Source: Baffinella frigidus (Eukaryota; Cryptophyceae; Cryptomonadales; Baffinellaceae). Taken from it: a stretch of 10,992 bases of DNA. Position 1 is the first letter of the stretch; every line of letters begins with the position of its first letter. A model generated the notes under the pieces. That model was not told where the DNA came from, searched no databases, and saw only the letters and a list, made by a program, of their open reading frames with translations. Of the stretch, positions 1 through 6,682 are shown one piece after another. Location: contig MU646968.1 of NCBI GenBank assembly GCA_026770585.1, forward strand, positions 201,589 to 212,580, read 5' to 3'. The position numbers were made by a program, and so were the translations under genes.

Positions 1-4
1 TTAC

Positions 5-133
5 CTGGGACAGCCAGCACGGATGGCGCATGGGCGGGACAGGCTCGAAACCAGAGAGGTTGATGTACATCAGGCCCGGCTCCCCCAGGGACAGGACCGC
101 CGAGAGCACCACCGAGACCGCCCACCCCTGCCC
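5..133 (-). CDS. Partial exon of an unrecognised membrane-type protein, with splice donor
   Basis: Read on the minus strand, this stretch is open and ends in CAG followed by GTAA at positions 4-1, a good splice donor. The peptide contains a hydrophobic run (AVSVVLSAVLSL), then GLMYINLSGF and a proline-rich end MRHPCWLSQ at the splice junction. This suggests part of a membrane or secreted protein. The 5' limit is uncertain: the frame stays open to about 150, where a repeat begins, and a GGGGGGCAG near 129-137 could be a weak acceptor. It could be a downstream exon of the minus-strand membrane protein that begins at 3785, but the junction between them was not resolved. I do not recognise the family. 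Confidence 0.45.
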
Positions 134-142
134 CCCACACCC

Positions 143-220
143 GATTCGTTCACGCCATCTATCGACCATATATGAAGCTCCATGTATGGACCATATATGA
201 AGTTGTATGGTGTATTCGTT
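143..220. repeat. Dispersed repeat, copy 1 (CATATATGAAGCTCCATG family)
   Basis: It starts GATTCGTTCACGCCAT, continues TATCGACCATATATGAAGCT and ends near TGGTGTATTCGTTAAC. A close copy lies at 396-478. The inner CCATATATGAAG motif is itself doubled here (167-178 and 191-202). Confidence 0.75.
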
Positions 221-252
221 AACCCCGGTCCTCGTTTTGCACGAGTGATATT

Positions 253-394
253 CATCTCGGAAGATAACTGAATCAGTTCCGTTTCAATAGGAGGTTGAAT
301 AGGAGAAATTAGTTAGGACATAGCATATTTCACTAGGCGTCCTAATTAAATGAAACCGCTAATTGGGGAACTGGTTCAGTTATCTTCCGAGATG
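253..394. mobile_element. Fold-back (hairpin) element, 142 bp
   Basis: The arms 253-280 and 367-394 are inverted copies with one mismatch in 28 bases; the outer end reads CATCTCGGAAGATAACTG. The centre holds a second, weaker inverted pair (AATTAGTTAGGAC against CGTCCTAATT). The element has no coding capacity, as in a MITE. No convincing target-site duplication is visible, although copies of the same dispersed repeat lie on both sides (143-220 and 396-478). Confidence 0.75.
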
Positions 395-395
395 G

Positions 396-478
396 GATTC
401 GTTCACGCCATGTATCGACCATCCATGTTCACACCATGTATCGACCATATATGAAGCTCCATGTATGGTGTGTTCGTT
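396..478. repeat. Dispersed repeat, copy 2 (CATATATGAAGCTCCATG family)
   Basis: It matches 143-220 from GATTCGTTCACGCCAT through GAAGCTCCATGTATGG. It carries an extra internal CCATGTATCGACCAT duplication and ends GGTGTGTTCGTTAC. A shorter related piece, CCATGTATCGTGTGTTCGAT, occurs near 630. Confidence 0.75.
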
Positions 479-516
479 ACACTCTGAGGATACACCCCCG
501 TGTGTAAAGCCACTCC

Positions 517-580
517 GTCTGGGAATACAACCCCGTGTAGGATGGCCGGACTGACTTTACACGGGGTTGTATCCCCAGAC
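517..580. repeat. Short inverted repeat, 23-bp arms
   Basis: Arms 517-539 and 558-580 pair at 22 of 23 positions around an 18-base loop (core ATACAACCCCGTGTA). A related direct copy, GGATACACCCCCGTGT, lies just upstream at 488-503. It could form a stable stem-loop or be a small relic of a hairpin element. Confidence 0.75.
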
Positions 581-731
581 ACACAGTATGAAATAGCTAG
601 ACCACCAGGAGAGGTTCTGCGCCCATGCCCCATGTATCGTGTGTTCGATACACCGCAGCCGTTTATTATCGCACCGTGTGTGTATGCTTCGTTGCGTGCA
701 TGTTCTAGCGCGGCCGTGTCTCCCTGGGTAC

Positions 732-910
732 CCACACGAGGCTACCTATGCGAATAGAATAAATGTCGATTGTAAACGTGTGTAGTAATTTTCAGATGAA
801 AAACAGCGACTTTACACAGGTCCGACCGCTCAGCGGGCGGAAACGTGATCATTTGCCCACAAAACTTTAAAAGTCCGTTCTATTCTGTTCGCCTCGGTAG
901 CCTCGTGTGG
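732..910. mobile_element. 179-bp MITE-like element, copy A
   Basis: Terminal inverted repeats begin CCACACGAGGCTACC (732-746) and close with GGTAGCCTCGTGTGG (896-910). Imperfect pairing extends inward over GCGAATAGAAT / ATTCTGTTCGC. The element at 9711-9889 has the same length, the same termini and the same right-hand interior (GGAAACGTGATCATTT, then CCCACAAA). That marks both as members of one transposed family. No coding region is present and no clear target-site duplication was seen. Confidence 0.8.
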
Positions 911-959
911 ACACACCGTGTATAGCGCGCATGGCCGCGGGTTTCTCGAAGGAGCGCCA

Positions 960-1280
960 GGAACTCATACAGCCTATCGTAATCAATACTGTAGGCTTTC
1001 AATACTGTAGGCGTAACAACCCTGAATTCAGGTCGTTCCCCAAACACCCTAAATTGAGGCCCAATTAACTCTTCCAGATCAAGACAGGGCAGGTGGAGAC
1101 GCGCTCTGAATTTAGGCCCTTACCCAAATATCCTAAATTGCGGCCGTTACCCTACCCTGAATTGAAGCCGTTACCCTAATACCCTGAATTTGGGCTGTCA
1201 ACCTGCAGAATCTAGGCCGGCACCCTACCCTGCATGTAGGCCGCAACCATACCCAGAATCTAGGCCGGCACCCTATTCGA
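960..1280. repeat. Degenerate minisatellite with CCTGAATTTAGGCC-type units
   Basis: Imperfect units of roughly 20-30 bases follow each other, each combining an ACCCTA/ACCCAAA block with a GAATT(T/G)AGGCC block. Examples are ACCCTACCCTGAATTG (from 1151), ACCCTAATACCCTGAATTTG (from 1172), and two copies of AGAATCTAGGCCGGCACCCT (1208-1227 and 1255-1274). The CCCTA element suggests decayed telomere-like sequence. Confidence 0.6.
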
Positions 1281-1675
1281 TCGGCCAGATCAAGCAAGAG
1301 AGGGCGGTTGGCTACGCGGGAGGGATATCGCATCTAAAGCACCCCAACGCATTTTTCAAATTCGTACCACAATCATCCATTTTCGGACAGAATGTAAAGG
1401 GGGAAAATGACTTTAGACAATAGATGGCTGCACCAGAGAGGTGCGCGGTTACCTGGATAGACCTAATAGTGCTCCCGGGTAGGGAGGCCTTTCCTTTGAA
1501 AACAATCCCCCGTCAAAAGAATGTCACGGACCGAGACCACAAGACGCCTTTTCTGGCGGGTGAGAGGGGAAGGAAGGGCCCCAAAGGACAAAAAAGAGGC
1601 CACAAGACGCCTTTTCAGGCCGCAAAAAGGGCCGGTCACGAGCCTGCCGGCGGGGGTCCGTCACAAGCTTCACAG
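1281..1675. other. Gene-free stretch with a short direct repeat
   Basis: I see no supported gene here. The block CCACAAGACGCCTTTTC occurs twice (1537-1553 and 1600-1616), each followed by a purine-rich AAGG/AAAA segment. A distantly similar AAAGAGGCCAAAAGAGGCC lies near 2982. The short open frames across this part look like by-products. Confidence 0.5.
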
Positions 1676-1795
1676 AGACCGGACCGTGAGAACTGGTGTC
1701 AACTCCCGTCTCAGTAAGTCAATTTCGAAATGGAATCACTCGAGATTGACTTACTGAGACGGGAGTTGACACCAGGTTCCGGCGGTCCACTCTCT
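1676..1795. mobile_element. Hairpin element, 120 bp, with candidate CACAG target duplication
   Basis: A perfect 31-base inverted repeat (1693-1723 against 1745-1775, core GTGTCAACTCCCGTCTCAG) sits inside longer imperfect arms reaching AGACCGGACCG and CGGTCCACTCTCT. The outer ends are AGA...TCT. The bases CACAG occur on both sides (1671-1675 and 1796-1800), a plausible 5-bp target-site duplication. No ORF belongs to the element. Confidence 0.75.
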
Positions 1796-1930
1796 CACAG
1801 ACTGTTGGATCACTCAACTTAAGGCTCGGGAGTAATCGAGAAGATTACGGTTGGAGACTTGCCTCGATTGCAGAGCCTGGCGGGAGGTGCGGGAAGATGT
1901 TCGTGAAGAGCACAGCGAGCTGCCGGAGTG

Positions 1931-2080
1931 GGGGTTAGGGTTTAGGGTTTAGGGTTTAGGGCTTAGGGGTTGGGGTTTGGGGTTTGGGGTTTGGGGTTTG
2001 GGGTTTGGGGTTTGGGGTTTGAGGTTCGGGGTTTAGTTTTTAGGGATTAGGTTTGAGGGTTCAGAGTTTAGGGTTTAGGG
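1931..2080. repeat. Interstitial telomere-like array (TTTAGGG / TTTGGGG)
   Basis: G-rich on the + strand. It begins with TTTAGGG units, changes to a run of TTTGGGG units near 1970-2024, then degenerates to TTTAGGG and TTCAGAG forms. TTTAGGG is the Arabidopsis-type telomere unit, so this is an internal degenerate telomeric tract. Confidence 0.9.
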
Positions 2081-2166
2081 CGCCTGACCGCTATTTCGCG
2101 TGCGACGCGTTCGAAGCTGCAGGCAATGCAGCGAGCCACGGACCCTCTGAGAGGCGTGCACGAGTG
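2081..2166 (+). pseudogene. CxxC-type coding-like fragment, copy 1 (second Cys lost)
   Basis: The sequence aligns without gaps to 2379-2464 (offset 298). In the shared frame it reads YFACDAFEAAG then ERR, where copy 2 reads EFACDACQTVG then ERH. The second cysteine of the CxxC motif is phenylalanine here. The F-A-C-x-x-C start resembles the finger starts YACPTC (near 4353) and YECPLC (near 6110), so it may be a relic of a zinc-finger exon. This is an inference from a short alignment. Confidence 0.3.
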
Positions 2167-2231
2167 TCTAGGTTGGCGTGTTCACTCTCATCTGCCAAGC
2201 CCCACCAGCTCCCACAGAACAAGACGGGATG

Positions 2232-2379
2232 GGCTTATCCGGGGAAGCCTATTTTTCTTCAGTTTAATGGCAAGGAAAATTACTACACAATGCGTTCTTA
2301 TTAGTAATATTAAAGCATTCATGTAGTAATTTTCCTTGCCACCAAACTAAAGAAAAAATAGGGTTCTCCGGATAAGGGC
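2232..2379. mobile_element. Hairpin element, ACTACAC-core family, TAATATTAC at apex
   Basis: The arms pair almost end to end: the outer part CTTATCCGG matches CCGGATAAG, and the inner arms GGCAAGGAAAATTACTACA and TGTAGTAATTTTCCTTGCC are perfect. The apex carries GTAATATTA at 2304-2312, the complement of TAATATTAC. The core matches the element at 9392-9593. The duplicated fragments 2081-2166 and 2379-2464 lie on either side. Confidence 0.85.
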
Positions 2380-2464
2380 GCTTCACCGCGAGTTCGCGTG
2401 CGATGCGTGCCAAACGGTAGGCGAGGATGTTCGGCTTGGAGCCTTTGAAAGGCACGGGCTTCCC
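2379..2464 (+). pseudogene. CxxC-type coding-like fragment, copy 2
   Basis: Gap-free relative of 2081-2166. It reads EFACDACQTVGED and then RLGAFERHGLP, with an intact Cys-x2-Cys but no proper His pair at C2H2 spacing. It could be a remnant of a zinc-finger exon or simply a duplicated GC-rich sequence. The frame runs on without an obvious splice boundary; a GTAGGCG after CAAACG is a possible donor. Confidence 0.3.
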
Positions 2465-2522
2465 GTCAGCATCGATCGCTACCTGCTCCTCAGAAAAACG
2501 TGGGGGGGTGTCAAACGTACCA

Positions 2523-2713
2523 CCACTCGAGAATGCTAGAGTGGCCTATTTAAAACCGATGTGCTGTTAAAAGTGGGCGTTTGTGTAGTAACTTTCGTTG
2601 CATGGTCACGTGACTCTGCTCAAATTGCATAGTCTGGAGGTTACTTGACCTTATCCTGGTACAAATATTTACAACCCCACATGTAAATAGGCCCCTCTAG
2701 CATTCTCGAGTGG
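2523..2713. mobile_element. Hairpin element, 191 bp, CCACTCGAGAATGCTAGAG termini
   Basis: Terminal inverted repeats of about 30 bases: CCACTCGAGAATGCTAGAG from 2523 and its complement ending at 2713, extending to GGCCTATTTA / TAAATAGGCC. Inside is GTGTAGTAACTTTCGTTGCA, related to the GTGTAGTAAATTTCGTTGCA core of 6683-6819, so the two families share internal sequence. Confidence 0.75.
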
Positions 2714-3037
2714 CACGCAGGGCTGTCAGGGGGGGTAGTCCATTTAATTAGGAAAGACAATTAAATTACCAAGCACTAGTAATTTATCCTAGCCGACCTC
2801 TTAAAAGAGGGGAGGGCGTGTGCGTGTGGTGCCACGGGGAGTAATTCCTACTACGGGTGCAATTCACCAACTTCTGGGCACTGGTGATGCGCCCCACTGG
2901 GAGACAAGAACCTTTCTGTGATTGCTAGCCACGGAACTGACGCGCCGATCACGAGGCCTGCTGCGGCCCGTTTCGTCCCTCAAAGAGGCCAAAAGAGGCC
3001 CCTCGTCGAAAAAGAAGACAGATCCACCCAAAAGACA
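2714..3037. other. Gene-free stretch with small hairpins
   Basis: No supported gene. Visible items are a 7-bp stem TTTAATT/AATTAAA near 2741-2765, a small imperfect stem around AATTCACCA and TGGTGATGC (2862-2890), and AAAGAGGCCAAAAGAGGCC near 2982. In the minus orientation this is the sequence 3' of the tRNA-like element and could be a SINE body. Confidence 0.4.
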
Positions 3038-3112
3038 TGCCCCGTCCGAGCTTTGAACTCGGGACCTACAGCGTACGGGCTGCCTCCCTTATCCGCTATC
3101 CCAAGGGGGGCA
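3038..3112 (-). pseudogene. tRNA-like sequence (tRNA pseudogene or SINE head)
   Basis: Read on the minus strand from 3112, this is 75 bases. The ends TGCCCC and GGGGCA pair. The T-arm is good: CCGAG, loop TTCAAAG, CTCGG at 3062-3046. TAGCGGATAAGG resembles a pol III A box and AGTTCAAAGCT a B box. Against a working tRNA, the anticodon stem GCAGC/GCTGT encloses only six bases (CCGTAC) without U33, no D-stem forms, and the A box sits seven bases too far from the acceptor. It is best read as a pseudogene or the head of a tRNA-derived SINE. Confidence 0.45.
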
Positions 3113-3131
3113 GCGGTAGGGCCTTGCCCCA

Positions 3132-3281
3132 GCGTCCCCTGGCTGGAGGATAGCTGGCAGGGGATACGTTCAGCGAGGAACAGGGAGAATGGAGGCGGGC
3201 AGCTTGTTATCTGGTCAATTTCCGCCCCCCTGGCTTGGTCTGTAGACGTCCCCTAGCTCGCAGGAGGTTAGCTGGCAGGGG
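3132..3281. repeat. Direct repeat pair, TAGCTGGCAGGGG units
   Basis: GCGTCCCCTGGCTGGAGGAT plus AGCTGGCAGGGG at 3132-3164 recurs as ACGTCCCCTAGCTCGCAGGA, GGTT and AGCTGGCAGGGG from 3246 to about 3281. The spacing is about 115 bases. Each unit is weakly self-complementary (CCCCT...AGGGG). Confidence 0.7.
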
Positions 3282-3311
3282 CGACCTCGGTGGAGGGAAG
3301 CGCGATGAAAG

Positions 3312-3785
3312 TCACCCACATCCACAAGGACGAGTCCGTGCCCTGCCAGCGGAGGAGGGATCAGGGATCCGATCCGAGAAACGCCCCCATGTCCACCTCA
3401 TGGGTTGTCCGGTAAGGAGTGGCGAGCTTGCCTTGGGATTGGTGCCGAAGAGGATCTCAGCCCAGCGGTGCACCGCGAGGACCATCAGGCAGTCCGAGAT
3501 GAAGTGTGCCGCAGCATCCTGGGTGGTGTTTTGGTAGCCCACGAAATCTTTGGCAGCCGCAGAGAGCAAGAACGCGAGCGCGGTCATGGCGAGGTAGACC
3601 AGCTTCTTCACAGCGACCCATTGCGCCCCGAGCGGACGAACGGCGTACCAGCAAACGACGGCTCCCAAGTGCATGCTCCCAGAGTACAGCAGCAGCCAGG
3701 GGAGGATACGAGTGAGCAAGGAGTGCGACGCCAGCCATCCCTCCAGACCGAGCAAGTCGTCGAGGATGAGAAGAAACTCCGGCAT
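3312..3785 (-). CDS. Unrecognised multi-pass membrane protein, first exon (open-ended)
   Basis: The frame begins with ATG at 3785-3783, preceded in frame by a stop (TAA), so this is the first Met. The N-terminus reads MPEFLLILDDLLGLEGWL. At least two hydrophobic stretches follow: about residues 24-48 (ILPWLLLYSGSMHLGAVVCW) and about 63-83 (KLVYLAMTALAFLLSAAA). A third weaker one covers ISDCLMVLAVHRWAEILFG. The central KDFVGYQNTTQD loop looks conserved in style. After about residue 125 the composition turns to Arg/Pro-rich filler, so a donor probably lies earlier (candidates: GCAAGC after CCCAAG near 3435, GTGGAC near 3399). Sense composition here beats every overlapping frame. It diverges from the zinc-finger gene. 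I do not recognise the family. Confidence 0.6.
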   Translation of the reverse strand: MPEFLLILDDLLGLEGWLASHSLLTRILPWLLLYSGSMHLGAVVCWYAVRPLGAQWVAVKKLVYLAMTALAFLLSAAAKDFVGYQNTTQDAAAHFISDCLMVLAVHRWAEILFGTNPKASSPLLTGQPMRWTWGRFSDRIPDPSSAGRARTRPCGCG

Positions 3786-4010
3786 GCCCGGAGGATCCCT
3801 TGGCAGGAATTTTTCGAGTTAAAAAAATCTTGCCTGTCAAAAAATCCCCGTCTCAGATTCCTTCTAACAGCCCCATCGGGCAGCAGCTCCATCCCTTGTT
3901 GCCAAATCCATCCCGGCCACCATCACCGCGATACGCTCCTCAAGACCTCTCCTCTGAGAAAGCGTTGTCCCACTTGAGTCGATTCGCACGGGATCTGATC
4001 TGGGGTGGGG
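3786..4010. promoter_or_regulatory. Possible shared promoter region between divergent genes
   Basis: About 225 bases separate the start of the minus-strand membrane protein (3785) from the first ATG of the plus-strand zinc-finger frame (4011). An A/T-rich imperfect stem-loop lies at about 3802-3835 (GGCAGGAATTTTTCG against AAAAAAATCTTGCC). No clear TATA box was seen. The call rests on gene arrangement only. Confidence 0.25.
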
Positions 4011-4421
4011 ATGAGGGCGCTCTCACGCCTGTCCCTGGGCCGTGTCGCGGCGGCATTGGGGAAGGAGGCGACAGCGACGCGAGCAGCCTGCCTACTTGTG
4101 CACTCAGCTCCACGGTGGTGGACAATGGGAGCGGAGCGAGTTGCCCTTGCGGCAGGTCTGAGAGCTGCTCGGTGCACTCCCATGCTGGGCGGCGCGGCGG
4201 GGAGTCGGGCAACGCAGACGGCGGCCGGGCTTGGGGATGAGGGGCGTGGCACACCCGAAGGGGTTGGTACGCCTGCGGCGGATCCCCCTGGTGAAGAAGA
4301 GATGATGGGAGGCCCGCCGGGGCGGGAGCACGAGCTGTGGGCGCGGGCGTACGCGTGCCCCACGTGCGACGCGCGGTTCGCGCGCTGGCACAAGTGCTTG
4401 TCGCACATGAAGAAGCAGCAG
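4011..4421 (+). CDS. C2H2 zinc-finger gene, exon 1 (first part of finger 1)
   Basis: The frame opens at ATG 4011; an internal ATG at 4125 has a better context (GACAATGG). After an Ala/Arg/Gly-rich leader and an acidic segment (GEEEMM) comes YACPTCDARFARWHKCLSHM, then KKQQ. This supplies Cys-x2-Cys, twelve residues and the first His, but no second His in genomic reading. A GT donor (GTCTCGCC) follows CAGCAG at 4421. Joining to 4968 in phase 0 adds His, giving C-X2-C-X12-H-X5-H. C2H2 fingers bind zinc and usually nucleic acid; a nuclear role is inferred. Unspliced, the frame runs on to 4691 with low-complexity Gly/Ala sequence. The true start and any upstream exon are unresolved. Confidence 0.65.
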
Positions 4422-4967
4422 GTCTCGCCCCTCTTCCCTCTTCCTCACACAGCCCCTCCCCCCCGGGCGATCTGGTTGCTCCCGCAGCTGCTCGTGCAGC
4501 ACGACTGGTGCTTCACGAGAAGAGGGGTATGCATGAGAGGGGGGTATGCGGCGTGCGTGCTAAGGATGTTTCCCCAGAGAGTCGGGACGGGCGCTCGAGC
4601 TGGGGCAGGCGCTGGGACGGGCGCTCTTGAACCGAGCGTTGGGCTGTCAAGGCCGGGACCAGCAGTAGCTCCAGCCGGTCTGCCAGATTGAGGGATCGGA
4701 TGGTGCAGCCAGATCCTGGCGCCTTGGGCTCAGTGGTTGGGGCTCAGGGTTCCGGACCAGGATTTAGCGCTGCATGCCTCTCTCCACAATCCGCCCAGAG
4801 CCGCCCAGCCTGATTTGGTCTCACCATTTTGGGGAGCCCGGGCTCTTTCCCGCTCCAAAGTTAACGGATTTGTACCGCAACCTCAGCATGCCACCTTGAG
4901 AACATTCGGTCTTGCCGAATGAGGCAGCGCTCGCGATCCTGACGCCGCCCCCGCCCCCCTCTCACAG
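4422..4967 (+). other. Intron 1 of the zinc-finger gene
   Basis: 546 bases from GTCTCG to CTCACAG with a C-rich tract before the acceptor (CCCCCGCCCCCCTCTCACAG). It holds one copy of the dispersed GTTGAC repeat (4813-4908) and a small ATTCGG/CCGAAT hairpin (4904-4920). Confidence 0.6.
4813..4908 (+). repeat. Dispersed GTTGAC repeat, copy 1
   Basis: It contains GAGCCCGGGCTCTTTCCCGC, then TCCAAAGTTAACGGATTTGT, then AGCATGCCACCTTGAGAA. The same blocks occur at 5701-5905 (+) and in reverse at 5371-5483 and 8761-8872. Within each unit AAAGTTGAC and GTCAACTTGAG face each other as a short inverted pair. Confidence 0.75.
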
Positions 4968-5114
4968 CACCTGAAGCAAAATTCCTACACGACGAAAGAG
5001 CAACTCCGGCTGCTTCTGACCCTCGACACGCCCAACTCGCCCCTCCGGGAGGGCAGCAAAAAGATGTTGACCAACTCGGTGGTGCTAGACGCGATCGCCG
5101 CGCGCAACGCCCCG
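4968..5114 (+). CDS. C2H2 zinc-finger gene, exon 2 (end of finger 1 and LRLLL tail)
   Basis: The acceptor CTCACAG (4961-4967) is followed by CAC CTG AAG, so the exon begins with the second zinc-ligand His of finger 1. The peptide starts HLKQNSYTTKEQLRLLLTL and continues through a Pro-rich turn to KKMLTNSVVLDAIAARNAP. The part SYTTKEQLRLLL matches SYRTQEHLRLLL, produced by splicing exons 4 and 5 of the same gene. That independent match supports both splices. The end at 5114 assumes donor GTACCT after GCCCCG, which keeps phase 0 into exon 3; without that splice the frame stops at 5168. The tail looks helical and does not match a domain I know. Confidence 0.65.
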
Positions 5115-5202
5115 GTACCTAAATGCCCACCATGGGAGAGTTTCTCAATCAAACGCCCCGTGACGTGAAAATGATTCAGGAAATCCTCAGATTGGTGTAC
5201 AC

Positions 5203-5370
5203 GATCTCATCCGGACGAGTATTCATAATGAATACGATTTTGGTGTATCTTAAGGGGTATAAATAAGACAGTCGTCTATCTAGACTTCATTTAGAGCCCC
5301 AATATACACCAAAATCGAATCGGAGATCCCCGAAATCGTATTCATTATGAATACTCGTCCGGATGAGATC
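5203..5370. mobile_element. Hairpin element, 168 bp, perfect 38-bp arms
   Basis: Arms 5203-5240 and 5333-5370 are perfect inverted copies starting GATCTCATCCGGACGAG. A second inverted pair lies inside: CGATTTTGGTGTAT (5235-5248) against ATACACCAAAATCG (5304-5317). The arms also contain the self-complementary ATTCATAATGAAT. The centre carries GGGGTATAAATAAG, a TATA-box look-alike. The terminus GATCTCAT is shared with 5540-5686 and 9392-9593. Perfect arms suggest recent insertion or gene conversion. Confidence 0.9.
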
Positions 5371-5483
5371 CCTGGCGCTGCCTGGTGCGGGTTGACTGTC
5401 AGACTATTCTCAAGTTGACATGCTGGGTTTTCGGGACAGATTTGTCAACTTTGGAGCGGGGAACTGGTGAGACAAATAGGCTG
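5371..5483 (-). repeat. Dispersed GTTGAC repeat, copy 2 (reverse)
   Basis: It contains ACTATTCTCAAGTTGACATG and GTCAACTTTGGAGCGGG, nearly identical to 8761-8820 and the reverse of 4849-4908. Its left part (CCTGGCGCTGCC, then GCGGGTTGACTGTCAG) matches the reverse of 5862-5905. Confidence 0.75.
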
Positions 5484-5539
5484 GTCGCATGATGTTGGCT
5501 AACGCGCCTGCGCCCTCTTCTTCTGATGTCCTGGCACGC

Positions 5540-5686
5540 GATCTCATGTGGAAACTCTTAATTTTAAAAACTGGATTTCAATAAAAATTGCTGCACGTTT
5601 GCTTTGATATTACTGGTAAAGATCGTTCTGTGAAGTAAATGTCATTGCCGAAATGTTTCAAATTACAACAATTTTCTTTTGAGATC
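5540..5686. mobile_element. Decayed hairpin element related to 9392-9593
   Basis: The ends GATCTCAT (5540) and GAGATC (5686) are inverted but the arms have diverged. The centre CACGTTTGCTTTGATATTAC, then TGGTAAAGATCGTTCTGTG, matches the core of 9392-9593 closely. It carries TGATATTAC, one change from TAATATTAC, at 5605-5613. It appears to be an old copy of the same family. Confidence 0.75.
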
Positions 5687-5700
5687 CCCAGCTCGGTCGC

Positions 5701-5905
5701 TGTCTATTTGGGACCTCCGATTTGGTGAGCCCGGGCGCGTTAGAGCGGAAAAGTTGACGGATTTGTACCACAGAGGAGTATAGGGGTAACTCGCCACTAA
5801 GAAAGCGCCCCCTTCTAGGGCCGGATCATCTCCCGGCCGTAGGCGACCGCAAACGTCGACTTGCGAACAGACTGGCAGTCAACCCGAGTGGCGCAGCGCC
5901 AGGAC
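5701..5905 (+). repeat. Dispersed GTTGAC repeat, copy 3 (split)
   Basis: The first part, 5701-5772, has GAGCCCGGGC and AAGTTGACGGATTTGTACCA as in copy 1. The second part, 5862-5905 (ACTTGCGAACAGACTGGCAG, then TCAACCCG and CAGCGCCAGG), matches the reverse of copy 2. About 90 unrelated bases separate the two parts. The TTGAGGG array starts directly at its end. Confidence 0.6.
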
Positions 5906-5918
5906 TAGGGTTGCGGGT

Positions 5919-5971
<53 letters not shown>

Positions 5972-5977
5972 GGGGGT
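5905..5977. repeat. TTGAGGG tandem array
   Basis: About eight consecutive GGGTTGA units, very regular, G-rich on the + strand. It is a homogenised variant of the telomere-like TTTAGGG unit. Confidence 0.9.
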
Positions 5978-6052
5978 GACTTGTCGAAGGCAGTGAGACC
6001 GAAGACGTGCAGCTTTGAAAAGGTCGTTGAATAAACGCGCGTTTCCTCACAG

Positions 6053-6144
6053 GGCGCCGGAGAGGAGCACGAGCAGGGGGGGGTGAAGAAACCGAAGCAG
6101 GGCATCAAGTATGAGTGCCCTCTCTGCAACCTTCTCACTGGAAG
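6053..6144 (+). CDS. C2H2 zinc-finger gene, exon 3 (linker and first half of finger 2)
   Basis: The acceptor GTTTCCTCACAG is followed by an in-frame charged linker (GAGEEHEQGGVKKPKQ) and then IKYECPLCNLLTG, giving Cys-x2-Cys of a second finger. The frame enters in phase 0, matching exon 2, and leaves in phase 2 at AAG before GTCTCT. Spliced to 7491, the codon AG+G gives Arg and the peptide continues CNLLTGRWAKMWEHMGDTGH. This restores C-X2-C-X12-H-X5-H, the same spacing as finger 1, and also the shared R-W-x-K-x3-H-M residues. The linker-finger order resembles that in exon 1. Confidence 0.65.
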
Positions 6145-6288
6145 GTCTCTCCCCCGCCCCGATAACACTAGCCCTCCGAAGAGGACCAACTCCCGGTTTT
6201 AGCTTTCGTGGCACCGGGAATATTCGGGCCCATGTGCAACCTGCCCCCTGGCAGGTGCCTCGCCCCCCAGGGTTCATGGTTCATGGTT

Positions 6289-6392
6289 TATCCCTTAAGT
6301 GACCAGGCCTCCAAATTTGGGGGCCTGAGGTCCTAGGCAGGTCCTAGGGCCCTACGGTAGGGCGTATGCGCCTACTGGTCACTTAAGGGATA
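6289..6392. mobile_element. Hairpin element, 104 bp, TA target, TCCCTTAAGTGACCAG termini
   Basis: Perfect 18-base arms (6289-6306 and 6375-6392), including a TA at each end that may be a duplicated TA target as in Tc1/mariner-type MITEs. Inside, AGGTCCTAGG occurs twice. It is inserted in a degenerate telomere-like tract (GGTTCATGGTTTA / TTCAGGGTTTCGGG). Confidence 0.8.
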
Positions 6393-6533
6393 GTTCAGGG
6401 TTTCGGGCGCAGGGTTGATGAATCATGGTTCAGGGTTTAGGGTTCCAGGCGGTCCCCGTTCACCTGGTTTAGGGTTGAGGGTTGAGGGTTCAGGAGGATG
6501 TGGGGGTTAGGGTTTAGGGTTCAGGGTTCAGGA
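6393..6533. repeat. Degenerate telomere-like tract (TTCAGGG/TTTAGGG/TTGAGGG)
   Basis: Mixed G-rich units with interruptions. It continues the tract left of the hairpin at 6289 (6271-6288, GGTTCATGGTTCATGG). Confidence 0.85.
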
Positions 6534-6682
6534 GGAGCCCCCCCCCCCTCCCCGTGCCTCCGCCCTGGGACAGGATAGTGAGAGCGAGTTGCTTTATTGA
6601 GGAACTACAGCTGCGCGGGACTACAGAAACCCCCAATCCAGTAGCCCCTACGGACTACTCAAAAGGCGTGACACCCTACCTA

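Larger units (their letters stand above)
5115..6052 (+). other. Intron 2 of the zinc-finger gene (repeat-rich)
   Basis: 938 bases from GTACCT to GTTTCCTCACAG. It contains the 38-bp-arm hairpin 5203-5370, dispersed repeat copies at 5371-5483 and 5701-5905, the decayed hairpin 5540-5686 and the TTGAGGG array 5905-5977. Almost all of it is repeat-derived. Confidence 0.55.

Noticed and set aside
3405-4408. Long open frames overlapping the membrane protein and exon 1 (3405-3977 +, 3800-4240 +, 3923-4408 -)
   Set aside because: They are GC-rich shadows of better coding frames, rich in Arg/Pro/Ser/Ala without motifs.
5253-5266. TATA box promoter GGGGTATAAATAAG
   Set aside because: It lies in the loop of a hairpin element inside an intron with no gene starting downstream.
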